From contig CALHDP010000129.1 in NCBI GenBank assembly GCA_938023085.1, positions 50,102-114,101 on the forward strand: 64,000 bases of DNA. The letters run 5' to 3'. The number at the start of each line of letters is the position of its first letter. Position 1 is the stretch's first letter. Positions 16,870 through 25,900 of this stretch are shown piece by piece. The translations under genes were made by a program, and so were the position numbers. The notes beneath the pieces are model-generated. The model was not told the origin of the DNA, did not search any database, and saw nothing but the letters and a program-made list of their open reading frames with translations. Origin of the DNA: an uncultured Collinsella sp. (lineage in GTDB: Bacteria > Actinomycetota > Coriobacteriia > Coriobacteriales > Coriobacteriaceae).

Positions 16870-17490
16870 ATGGATCATAAAATGTCGCGCTCGCCGTGGG
16901 TTATTCATTACGACGGCTCGAGCTGCAATGGATGCGATATCGAGGTGCTGGCCTCGCTCACGCCGCTGTTCGATGCGGAGCGCTTTGGCGTGGTCAACAC
17001 CGGAAACCCCAAGCATGCGGATATCTTTTTGGTGACGGGTTCGGTCAATGCCCAGAACCTGCCCGTCGTGCGCCAGATCTACAACCAGATGCTCGAGCCC
17101 AAGTGCGTGGTGGCGTGCGGCATTTGCGCGTGCTCGGGCGGCGTGTTCCGCGATGCGTATAACGTGATCGGCGGCGTGGACCGCGCGATTCCCGTGGACG
17201 TGTACGCGCCCGGGTGCGCCATTCGTCCCGAGACCGTGATCGATGCCATCGTGGAGGCGTGCGGCATCCTGGACCAGAAGGAGGCCGTGATGCGCGCCGG
17301 CGGCGATCCGCTCACCGTGGGCGGCGCCGCTACCTGGGACGGTGGCGTTGAGCTGGGCGAGGACGGGTTTGTGGCTGCGGCGGGGGCCGGGTCTGACGGT
17401 GCCGGCGACGCGCCTGCCGGGAAGCCCGCCGCGCCCGTCGCTGGCGACGCACCTGCTGAGACGCCCGCCGCTGCAAAGGAGGCCGAGTAA
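16870..17490 (+). CDS. echC: Ech hydrogenase small subunit EchC (NuoB-like)
   Basis: This subunit carries the proximal 4Fe-4S cluster next to the NiFe site. The N-terminal 150 residues are typical: SSCNGCDIE (C19, C22), ACGICACSGG (C83, C86, C88) and APGCAIRPE (C116). The last 50 residues (about 150-206) are an extra Ala/Pro/Gly-rich tail absent from standard NuoB-type subunits. GGAGG follows the EchAB stop, 8 nt before ATG 16870. Its stop overlaps the next start (TAATG), so translation is coupled to EchD. Confidence 0.93.
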   Translation: MDHKMSRSPWVIHYDGSSCNGCDIEVLASLTPLFDAERFGVVNTGNPKHADIFLVTGSVNAQNLPVVRQIYNQMLEPKCVVACGICACSGGVFRDAYNVIGGVDRAIPVDVYAPGCAIRPETVIDAIVEACGILDQKEAVMRAGGDPLTVGGAATWDGGVELGEDGFVAAAGAGSDGAGDAPAGKPAAPVAGDAPAETPAAAKEAE

Positions 17491-18209
17491 TGCAAAAGGC
17501 TATCTATACCACCGTCGGGCTCGACGAGCTCCTGCCGCATGTGCAGGCGCTCAAGGGCGTCGGCGCGCGCTTTGTGCAAATGCACGCCGAGCGCTGTGTG
17601 GACGACGGATCGTATCGCCTGGTCTATACGTTTATCAACGTCCGTGCTGCTCAGGAGCAGATTGCGCAGGACGGCAGCTATGCGATCGAGAACCTGGTGG
17701 TTGAGGGAATTAATCAGTACCAGGAGATTCCGTCCATCAGCTCGTACTATCCGGCAGTATTCCCGTTTGAAAACGAAGCGCACGACCTGTTTGGTTTTGC
17801 CATTACCGATATGCAGATTGACTTTAAGGGCTTTTTCTACCAGGTCTCGACTGCCGAGCCCATGAGCGTTATCACGCCCGAGGTGAAGGCCGCGCGCGAG
17901 AAAGCCATGAAGGTCCGTGCCGCTGCCGAGGCCAAGGCGCGCAAGGCCGCGGCCGAGAAGGCTGCTACTGCCACGGCCGCTGCGGGGGAGGGCACTGCGG
18001 GCGCTGGCGATGCTGCGGGCGCTGCCGTCGCTCAGCCCGCTGCGGCTGCCGGCTCCGATGCTCAGCACGATGAAACTGCTGCGAAGGCCGCGCTCAAGGC
18101 TGCCGAGATGGAGGCAAAGCTCGCCGCCATGGATCCCGAGAAAGCGGCCAAGGTCCGCGCGGCGCTTGCCGCCAAGGCCGCCCGCGACAAGCAGAAAAAG
18201 GAGGCGTAA
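17490..18209 (+). CDS. echD: Ech hydrogenase subunit EchD (NuoC-like) with long Ala/Lys tail
   Basis: Residues 1 to about 130 match the NuoC/30-kDa subunit family of group 4 hydrogenases, including EIPSISSYYPAVFPFENEAH and HDLFGFAITDMQIDFKGFFY. From about residue 135 to 239 the protein is a charged Ala/Lys/Glu helix (KAAREKAMKVRAAAEAKAR) that family members do not normally have. This could be a coiled-coil or surface tether. Stop and start overlap with EchC; EchE begins 5 nt downstream. No cofactor is expected in this subunit. Confidence 0.9.
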   Translation: MQKAIYTTVGLDELLPHVQALKGVGARFVQMHAERCVDDGSYRLVYTFINVRAAQEQIAQDGSYAIENLVVEGINQYQEIPSISSYYPAVFPFENEAHDLFGFAITDMQIDFKGFFYQVSTAEPMSVITPEVKAAREKAMKVRAAAEAKARKAAAEKAATATAAAGEGTAGAGDAAGAAVAQPAAAAGSDAQHDETAAKAALKAAEMEAKLAAMDPEKAAKVRAALAAKAARDKQKKEA

Positions 18210-18214
18210 GGTCC

Positions 18215-19303
18215 ATGGCACATCGCTCCGTTATTCCGTTTGGCCCGCAGCACCCGGTGCTGCCCGAGCCGCTTCATCTGGACCTGGTAATCGAGGACGA
18301 CCGCGTCATCGAGGCAATTCCGCAGATCGGCTTTGTGCACCGCGGGCTCGAGAAGCTCGCCGAGAAGCGCGACATGCACCAGTTTGGCTACATCGCCGAG
18401 CGCATCTGTGGCATCTGCGCCGTGGGCCACAGCTACGGTTATGCCAGCGCCTGCGAGCGCATGCTCGACATCGAGGTGCCCGGCCGCGTGCAGTATATCC
18501 GCACCATTTTGCACGAGCTTTCGCGTATTCATTCGCACCTGTTGTGGCTGGGTCTGCTCGCCGACGCCTTTGGCTTCGAGGCACTGTTCTATCGGTCGTG
18601 GACCCTGCGCGAGCAGATTCTCAAGATCTTCGAGAGCACGTGCGGTGGCCGCGTGATTCTGTCGATTAACGAGATCGGCGGCCTTAAGCACGATATCGAG
18701 GACTCCGAGCTGGCCGGAATTGTCCAGACGCTCGATGCCATGCGTCCCGACTACGAGGCCCTGGTGCATACGTTTTTGGACGATGACAGCTGCGGCGAGC
18801 GCTTGCATGGCGTGGGTGTGATCAGCAAGAAAGATGCGCTGGATCTGTCGATGGTCGGCCCGTTTGGGCGCGCCTCGGGCGTGGATTACGACGTGCGCAT
18901 GTTTGGCGACGGTGCCTATGCGGATCTGGTTGCGTTTGAGCCCATCGTTGCTACCGATGGCGATTGCTATGCCCGCTGCCAGGTGCGCTGTGCCGAGGTC
19001 ACGCAGGCCATGGACATCATTAAGGAGCTTGTGGGCAAGATTCCGCACGACGGGATAGGCGGGCGCACCAAGCTTACACCGGCCGACGGCGCACGCGGCG
19101 AGGTTGTGATTGAGCAGCCGCGCGGCGAGGCGTATTACTATGTGCGCGGTAACGGCACCAAGAACCTGGACCGCTTCCGCGTGCGCACGCCGACGTCGCA
19201 GAACCTGGCGGGTCTGACACATGCGCTGCAGGGCGTGCTCCTTGCCAACGTGCCCATGATTATCCTGACCATCGACCCCTGCATTAGCTGCACGGAAAGG
19301 TAG
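18215..19303 (+). CDS. echE: Ech [NiFe] hydrogenase large subunit EchE (NuoD-like)
   Basis: This is the catalytic subunit holding the NiFe(CN)2CO site. All four cysteine ligands are visible: RICGIC (C65, C68) and DPCISC (C356, C359). The protein stops three residues after the last ligand (TER), so there is no C-terminal extension to be removed by a maturation protease, as in other Ech-type enzymes. At 362 residues it has the compact length of Ech-type large subunits. hyp maturation genes are not in this window. The preceding EchD stop is 5 nt upstream, and the ATG is preceded by GGAGG within the echD end. Confidence 0.95.
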   Translation: MAHRSVIPFGPQHPVLPEPLHLDLVIEDDRVIEAIPQIGFVHRGLEKLAEKRDMHQFGYIAERICGICAVGHSYGYASACERMLDIEVPGRVQYIRTILHELSRIHSHLLWLGLLADAFGFEALFYRSWTLREQILKIFESTCGGRVILSINEIGGLKHDIEDSELAGIVQTLDAMRPDYEALVHTFLDDDSCGERLHGVGVISKKDALDLSMVGPFGRASGVDYDVRMFGDGAYADLVAFEPIVATDGDCYARCQVRCAEVTQAMDIIKELVGKIPHDGIGGRTKLTPADGARGEVVIEQPRGEAYYYVRGNGTKNLDRFRVRTPTSQNLAGLTHALQGVLLANVPMIILTIDPCISCTER

Positions 19304-19310
19304 GCGCGGC

Positions 19311-19652
19311 ATGAGTTTACTGACATTTGCCAAGACGGCCTTAGGTTCTATGGTCAAGCAGCCGGTCACGGTGCGCTATCCGCAGGAGAAGCTGACGGCA
19401 CCCGAGCGCTTGCGCGGGCATATCGTCAACGACATGGACGTGTGCATCTGCTGCGGCATGTGCGCGCGCCGCTGCCCGGCGGGCGCGCTCGCGGTCGATC
19501 GCAAGGGCGGTACCTGGTCGATCGACCCGTACGCTTGCGTGGTGTGCGGCGAGTGCATCGAGAGCTGTCCTAAACACTGCCTGACTATGGACACTGCCCG
19601 CACTCCAGTCGCGGCGGACAAGACTCCCACGGTAGAAACCAAGCCGGAGTAA
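19311..19652 (+). CDS. echF: Ech hydrogenase ferredoxin-like subunit EchF (NuoI-like)
   Basis: A 113-residue polyferredoxin with two 4Fe-4S motifs, CICCGMCARRCPAGAL and CVVCGECIESCPKHCL. It relays electrons between soluble ferredoxin and EchC. It has the usual short length, with a Thr/Pro-rich end. It closes the operon echAB-C-D-E-F; no formate dehydrogenase, carbon monoxide dehydrogenase or maturation gene adjoins it. The partner is therefore most simply free ferredoxin. Confidence 0.92.
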   Translation: MSLLTFAKTALGSMVKQPVTVRYPQEKLTAPERLRGHIVNDMDVCICCGMCARRCPAGALAVDRKGGTWSIDPYACVVCGECIESCPKHCLTMDTARTPVAADKTPTVETKPE

Positions 19653-19673
19653 CGCTGGGATAGAACTGGAATA

Positions 19674-19707
19674 GGGGCCGGTGGGGCAATTTTGCCCCAC
19701 CGGCCCC
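19674..19707 (+). terminator. Perfect 16-bp hairpin after the ech operon
   Basis: GGGGCCGGTGGGGCAA and its exact complement are separated by two bases. Bases after the stem are not a T-run, so it may act as a bidirectional terminator or mRNA 3'-end stabiliser. Confidence 0.7.
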
Positions 19708-19739
19708 GCACTTAAACGCGCGGTTGGGCCGCCACGAAC

Positions 19740-19891
19740 AAAACTATGCCGGATTACGGGGCTGGATAGCGGACCCTCGGCCATACCGAAAATCGCAAAA
19801 ACAAAACCGCAGGTAGAAAGCTTGCCGTTTTTCAAAAAATGAGGGTATGGATGAGGGTTCCGACTTTAGCCCCGTAATCCGGCATAGTTTT
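19740..19891 (+). repeat. Palindromic element A, left copy
   Basis: 152 bp with perfect 24-bp ends, beginning AAAACTATGCCGGATTACGG (19740 on) and mirrored at 19868-19891. The interior carries AAAACAAAACCGCAGGTAG and a CCATAC/GTATGG pair, so the whole element can fold as one long hairpin. A matching copy lies at 27081-27234. Confidence 0.9.
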
Positions 19892-19926
19892 GAAATGGCA
19901 CCATATCCGTAACAGCCCTTGATCTC

Positions 19927-19956
19927 CCGGGGACGGAGGAAAACGGGTCATTTTGG
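19927..19956 (+). repeat. GGGGACGGAGGAAAACGG repeat, copy between A and B
   Basis: CGGGGACGGAGGAAAACGGG then TCATTTTGG. About 35 nt on, TGACCCGTTT provides a partial complement, so this unit can also fold. Confidence 0.65.
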
Positions 19957-19985
19957 CCTTGCGAGGGCTGCCACGTGACCCGTTT

Positions 19986-20145
19986 GCCACGAAATGGGCC
20001 CATCTACTACGTTTAGGCTGCTACCCTCAACCATGGCGAACAACGCAAAAACAAAACCGCAGGTAAATTGCCCGCGGTTTTTCATGAAACGCGGCTATGG
20101 TCAGGGGTATCGGGTCAAACGTAGTAGACGGGCCGGTTTCGTGGC
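19986..20145 (+). repeat. Palindromic element B, left copy
   Basis: 160 bp. CCACGAAATGGGCCCATCTA continuing to CTACGTTT (19987-20014) is mirrored at 20117-20144 with three mismatches in 28. The interior again has AAAACAAAACCGCAGGTA. The right-hand relative is at 26831-26987. Confidence 0.88.
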
Positions 20146-20165
20146 GAGCGCCATCGACTGCCCCC

Positions 20166-20194
20166 TTTGGGGACGGAGGAAAGCGGATCATTTT
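20166..20194 (+). repeat. GGGGACGGAGGAAAACGG repeat, copy after element B
   Basis: TTTGGGGACGGAGGAAAGCG then GATCATTTT, with CCCGTTTTCCTGCG about 25 nt downstream as a partial complement. Confidence 0.6.
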
Positions 20195-20239
20195 TGCCTG
20201 ATGGCTCCGAGTCGCACCCGTTTTCCTGCGAAAACGCCG

Positions 20240-20354
20240 TGTCTCAACTTTGGTGAGACATTTGTCTCACGCCCAAAACAGAATCTGGAACATGTGTCAC
20301 CTGCCCAAATTGTGTCTCATTTCGTAACTTTAGGCTGTTGCAAGGTCTGAGACC
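20240..20354 (+). promoter_or_regulatory. TGTCTCA box cluster upstream of the adhesin
   Basis: TGTCTCA occurs at 20240, inverted at 20254 (TGAGACA), and again at 20263 and 20313. A perfect GGTCTGAGACC palindrome follows at 20344-20354, just before the ribosome-binding site. The spacing suggests a multi-site operator for the adhesin gene. Confidence 0.45.
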
Positions 20355-20371
20355 GCGAGAAGGGAGACGCG

Positions 20372-22900
20372 ATGAGTAAGTACACGAGGGGTCTCTTGGC
20401 GGTGATACTGGCCGTAGTGCTGGTGTTGCCAGCCGCAGCATTCGCCATGCTGCCCGAGGCCAACGCCAGGTCCAGCACAGGAATGGACGGACCGATAATG
20501 ACCGGAAAGGTCGCCGACCCCGACACCAGCGGTCGCTGGGAAATCTGGGCGGCAGGCCACGGTGGCAATAAGGTAACGACCCAAAACGTCGGCCGAATCT
20601 GGACCGACAAGACGGTCGAGGCAACTGAGGAAAACGAAGAGTCGGATTTTCTGACCACGCTTTCGGCCATGTCCTCGACGTCTAATTCAACCGTGACGGT
20701 TACTACGCCGCTCGACATCGTGATGGTGCTGGATGCATCTGGCTCGATGGATGATCCTATGGGTGGCGGAGATCGCACTAAGCGTATCGATGCACTGAAG
20801 AACGCTGCGAACAGCTTTATCGATACCATCGCCAAACAAAACGAGAGTATCGAGGGTGTCGATAGGCAACATAGGGTTGCCATTGTTAAGTTTGCGGGCG
20901 AGAAGTCCAACAATATCGGCAACAATATGTATCGCGACGGAGGGTACTCCTACAATTACACCCAGGTTATGAAAGAATTGACCTACTGTTCCGGCAGCAA
21001 TGCGGATGATCTCAAGAAGAATACAATTAATAAAATTCAGCCTGCCGGCGCCACGCGCGCCGACTATGGCCTAGAGCTGGCCGAGAAAATCACTACCACT
21101 TATGGCCGCAAAGATGCCAAGAAGATTATTGTGTTCTTTACCGACGGTACGCCAACAAAGCAAAATAAATTCGATGCGGGTGTCGCCAACGCTGCCGTGA
21201 CAGCTGCTAAGAATATGAAGGACGGCAAGGCCACCGTTTATACCATCGGCATCTTTGATGGCGCGAACCCCAAAGCCAGTGTCCAAGATTCGAAGACAAG
21301 CCAAGAGAACAAGTTCATGCAGGCCGTTTCGAGCAACTACCCCAATGCCACGGCATGGGATGCTCATGGTGCACGCGCGGAAAACTCCGACTACTACAAG
21401 TCGGCGACCGATGCCGAAGAGCTCAAGAAGGTCTTCGACGACATCTCACAGGCCATTACGTCAGAGGCGCCTTATCCGACCGAAATTGATAAGGGCTACG
21501 ACGCGACCAAGTCCGGCTACATCACGTTTACCGACGAGCTGGGCGACTTTATGCAGGTCGACAGCTTCACCGAGGTCGTCATCAACGGCACGCCGTTTAC
21601 CAAGACGGACAAAACGGTCAATAAAGAAACCAATACCGACACCTACGAGTTCACCGGCAAGGCAAAAGACCTGCTCATTACCGTGCAGCGTGCTGGTGAT
21701 GACAATCCCCAGAAGGGCGATGTCGTAACGGTCAGCATTCCTGCGTCGTTGATTCCGCTGAGCCACTTTAAGACCGTAGACGGCAAGCTTTCGGTCGACA
21801 GCGCTCAGCCTATCCGCGTGAAGTACACCTCGAGCGTGAAGAGCACTGCACTCGACAACCTGTTTACGCCCGAGAAGGTAACGGGGCTCAAGGATTACAT
21901 CGAGAACAATACGACCGTTGCCAACGGCGCCAAGACCGTGAATTTCTACGCGAACAAGTGGGCTGCCGGCGATCTGGGCAATACGGTTGCGACCTTTGAG
22001 CCGGCCGACACCAACCGCTACTACTACTTCCAGAAGCAGACGCCCATTTACACGGACAAGGGCTGCACACAGCCTGCAAAGAATTCACTGACAGATACCG
22101 GCACCTATTACTACAAGGATGAGTTTGAGGAGCGGGGCGAAAACGGCGAGGCCAAGCCTGCCGCCGCCGTCATCGAGTTTATCGGCGGCGACGCTGCGAA
22201 GTTTGACGGCGCTATTGTTGCTGACGAGGGTGGCAACCTTTCGTTTAGCGTGGGAACCGCGCGCCTAGCCTTTATCGACGAGCTTCACACCACCAAGGAG
22301 AGTGTGGGCGGCAACAACACTGGCACCGCGACCGACGTTCTTAATCCCAAGTGGAACAACGTGTCCGCCAAGGCGACCGCGACGCATGTCAATTCCTACC
22401 TGGGCAACAACGGCAAGATCAGCTTTAACGTGACGCCGACAACGGTGGATACCAAGGCCAGCTTTGGCCTGACCAAGGTGCTCGAGGGCCGCAGCTGGAC
22501 GGATGCGGACGAGTTTAAGTTTGAGCTCTCCGCGACGCCCAAGAATGACGCTCCGATGCCTGCATCCACGGACACGACCGTGCACAAACCCGACCCGGAC
22601 GGCAAGGCAGCCATCGACTTCGGCGAGATCACCTACAACAAGCCGGGCGAGTACACCTATGAGGTCCGCGAGGTCAAGGGCGACGCCGGTGGCATTACCT
22701 ACAGCAAGAACGTTGCCACGTTCAAGGTGACCGTGGCGGTTAATGCCACGGGTGGGCTTAAGGCTGACGTTGAAAAGATCTCGGGCGAGACCGAGTTCAA
22801 GAACACCTATAGCGCCAAGATGGAAACTCCGCTGACCCTTGAGGCAACCAAGACGCTCACGGGGCGCCGATGGCTGATGACGAATTTAAGTTTGCGCTGA
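20372..22900 (+). CDS. N-terminal part of a giant VWA/FctA-repeat surface adhesin (frameshifted)
   Basis: This is the first 832 or so residues of a cell-wall adhesin. A signal peptide (LLAVILAVVLVLPAAAFA, 8-25) is followed by a von Willebrand A domain with MIDAS motif DIVMVLDASGSMDDP (about 113) and FFTDGTPTK. A middle region leads to a first complete FctA/Spy0128-type isopeptide repeat (LTKVLEGRSWTDADEFKFEL, about 697). A second repeat begins (EATKTLTGR) but the frame is then lost at about 22867. The last ten residues (RWLMTNLSLR) are out of frame. The sequence CGCCGATGGC lacks one C compared with the equivalent GGCCGCCCGATGGCC near 24893. The ribosome-binding site AGGGAG precedes ATG 20372. 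As read, this product would be secreted without a wall anchor. Confidence 0.9.
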   Translation: MSKYTRGLLAVILAVVLVLPAAAFAMLPEANARSSTGMDGPIMTGKVADPDTSGRWEIWAAGHGGNKVTTQNVGRIWTDKTVEATEENEESDFLTTLSAMSSTSNSTVTVTTPLDIVMVLDASGSMDDPMGGGDRTKRIDALKNAANSFIDTIAKQNESIEGVDRQHRVAIVKFAGEKSNNIGNNMYRDGGYSYNYTQVMKELTYCSGSNADDLKKNTINKIQPAGATRADYGLELAEKITTTYGRKDAKKIIVFFTDGTPTKQNKFDAGVANAAVTAAKNMKDGKATVYTIGIFDGANPKASVQDSKTSQENKFMQAVSSNYPNATAWDAHGARAENSDYYKSATDAEELKKVFDDISQAITSEAPYPTEIDKGYDATKSGYITFTDELGDFMQVDSFTEVVINGTPFTKTDKTVNKETNTDTYEFTGKAKDLLITVQRAGDDNPQKGDVVTVSIPASLIPLSHFKTVDGKLSVDSAQPIRVKYTSSVKSTALDNLFTPEKVTGLKDYIENNTTVANGAKTVNFYANKWAAGDLGNTVATFEPADTNRYYYFQKQTPIYTDKGCTQPAKNSLTDTGTYYYKDEFEERGENGEAKPAAAVIEFIGGDAAKFDGAIVADEGGNLSFSVGTARLAFIDELHTTKESVGGNNTGTATDVLNPKWNNVSAKATATHVNSYLGNNGKISFNVTPTTVDTKASFGLTKVLEGRSWTDADEFKFELSATPKNDAPMPASTDTTVHKPDPDGKAAIDFGEITYNKPGEYTYEVREVKGDAGGITYSKNVATFKVTVAVNATGGLKADVEKISGETEFKNTYSAKMETPLTLEATKTLTGRRWLMTNLSLR

Positions 22901-25900
22901 GCTATGCGGGGCACGACGAGGTTCTGCTGGATGCAACCAACAAGGGTGGCAAGGTTGAGTTCGGTCCGCTGACGTACACGACCAAGTCGCTCGCCAAGCT
23001 GGTCGAGGAAGACAAGGCATCGCTTGATGCTAGCTCAGACAAACCGACGTGGACCATTCATTACATTGCTGCCGAGCAGACCGGCAAGCTGCCTGCGGGC
23101 GTGAGCGCCACCGTGTCGGCAATTGACGCATGTGTAACCGTTGTCGACAACGGCGATGGTACCCTGACGGCGACGGCTGTCTACGGCGATGCCGGCAACG
23201 AGTTCGTGAACACCTACACTGCCGCGCCTGCCGAGGCATCGCTTGTGGGCAAGAAGAATCTGCAGGTTCCTAAGGGCCTGACCCCGGCTGACATTGCCGG
23301 CAAGTTCACCTTTACCGTGACCGGTGAAGATGGTGCACCCATGCCCGCGAACGCGAGCGTGACCAATCATGCCAAGGGCAAGGTCGACTTTGGCAAGATC
23401 ACCTTTACACTCGACGACCTTAACAAGGCTCTGGGCGAGAAGCCCGAGAAGCGCGAGCACACCTTCACCTACACCGTGACCGAGTCCGGCGAGGTCGCTG
23501 GCGTGACCAACGACGCCAAGCTGTCGCGCGAGGTTTCCTTCACCGTGATTGATGACGGCAAGGGCAATCTGAGCGTATCCCACAAGCCGGACGGCGATGT
23601 GGCATTTACGTTCACCAATACCTATAACGTGACGCCTGTCGAGACGAGCGTCACCGACCAGATTACCGCGAACAAGGTTCTGATCGGCCGCGACCTCAAG
23701 GAAGGCGAGTTCTCCTTCGAGCTCGTCGAGGGCAACAAGGTCGTTGCCACCGGCATCAACGACGCCGAGGGCAACATCACGATGAGCGCCGTGAAGTACA
23801 CCGAGGCCGGCGAGCACACCTACACGCTGCGCGAGGTCAACGGCGGAACCATCAGCAAGGGCATCACGTACGGCGACGCCAAGTACACCATCGAGACCAC
23901 CATTACCGACAAGGGCGATGGCACGCTCAAGGCTGAGCATGTCCTGAAGGACGCCAAGACCGCAACCTTCAAGAACACCTACAGCGTGACCCCGACCGAT
24001 GCAGACCTCGACTTTGACCTGAGCAAGGCCATCGACGGTCGCGAGTGGACGGATGGGGACGAGTTCAGCTTTACCATTACCGCCCCCGATGGCGCCCCGC
24101 TACCCGATCCTGCAACCGTAACCGTGAGCAAGCACGATGCGAAGGACGGCATTGCCGCCATCAAGTTCGGCAAGATTCGCTACACGGCTGCCGGAACCTA
24201 CAAGTACGAGATCCGCGAGAACGCGGGCAATACGGTCGGCATGACGTATGACTCCCACGTCGCGACCGCCGAAGTAACCGTGACCGAGAACGGCGATGGC
24301 AACCTGACCGCCAACGTCACCAAGAAGGAAAACGGACGCTTTACCAACAAGTACCGCACTGAGCTTAACTACACCGCGGCCGGCGGTCTGTGGCTCAGCA
24401 AGTATCTGGACGGCCGCCCCATGACCGAGGGTCAGTTCACCTTTACCGTGACACCTGCTGACGACGCTTCGGCTCGCGCGCTCGGTCTGCTGCCCGGGGC
24501 TAATAGCTTCAAGTCCCCCGCAGCGGCAGAGGCAACGGTCGGACTGATCGACATTCTGGCTGGTCATGAGGTTATATTTACGCAGGCTGACGCCGGCAAG
24601 ACCTTTACGTACACCGTGGCCGAGAAGAACGACGGCCAGCCCGGTTACACCTACGACGACGCCGTGCGCACGGTGACGATCGCCATCGCCGACGACACCG
24701 CCGGCACGCTCACTGCTACGACGACCGTTTCCGGCGGTCCCGAGGGCACGCATGAGACGGTCCACAAGAGTGGCGAGAACAAGGTCGAGAAGGCCCTGGT
24801 GCCGTTCCACAACAGTTACAGCGCTACGACCAACACGCCTGGCGGCACCGCCGCTCAGGTCGTTGCCACCAAGACTCTGGCCGGCCGCCCGATGGCCGAC
24901 GGCGAGTTCTGGTTCGGCATCGCCTATCAGGGTGAGCTTGTGGCATACGAAAACCTCAAGCCCAATATCGGCGGGCACGTGAGCTTTGATACGCTGCACT
25001 ACGACACTAAGATGCTTGCTAATCTTGAGGCTGCTGGGCTTGCTTATCGTACCGATAAGGACGGTAAGCTTGCCTGGACCATTAACTACACGGCCTACGA
25101 AGATTTATTCGGGCTGCCGAATGGCGTTTCCGCTACAACGTGGAGCTTTGGCTTTAAGGTTATCGTCGTCGACAACGGTGACGGTACCCTGACGGCAACG
25201 GTCGACTACGGCGGCGTCGAGCCCTTGTTCGAGAACGTCTACGGCGCCGAAGCCGTCGATGCCGCGCTCACCGGCACTAAGAAGCTCCAAGCTGCCGAGG
25301 GCCTGACCCCGGCTGACATCACGGGCAAGTTCACCTTTACCGTGACCGCCGACGAGGCTGGTGCCCCGATGCCCGAGCGCACGACCGCAACCAACGACGC
25401 GGCTGGCAACGTGGACTTTGGCAAGATCCACTTTACGCTCGAGGACCTCAACCGCGCTCTGGGCGTGACGGACGATGCGACCGATAAGGCCGAGGCAGAC
25501 GAAGCTGACGAAGCCGAGGCCGACGAGGCAGAGGCCGACGAGGCAGAGGCTGAAGAGGCCGACACCGATGCCAACGCCGACGAGCCCAGCGACGAGCCCG
25601 AGCCCGCAGCCCCCACCGCCCCGCGCTCGCATACCTTTACCTACACGGTGGCCGAGTCCGGTAGCGCCCCTGGCGTGACCAACGACACCAACGCCACGCG
25701 CAAGGTTTCCTACACCGTGACTGACGACGGTGCCGGACATCTGAGTGTCGTGCGCAACGGCGACGACGGTGCGGACTTCACGTTCACCAACACGTACGGC
25801 GTGGCACCCACCGATTCTTCCGTGACCGATCAGGTCAAGACGGTCAAGCGTCTGACCGGACGCGACCTTGCAGCTGGCGAGTTCACGTTTGAGCTGCTCG

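Noticed and set aside
13975..19652. Formate hydrogenlyase (Hyc/Hyf) operon
   Set aside because: Gene content and sizes fit Ech; there is no formate dehydrogenase, formate transporter or HycG/HycI-type neighbour, and the large subunit lacks a cleavable C-terminal extension.
22859..22873. Programmed -1 ribosomal frameshift in the adhesin
   Set aside because: No slippery heptamer of the X-XXY-YYZ form and no obvious downstream pseudoknot; a missing base in a CCC run is the simpler explanation.
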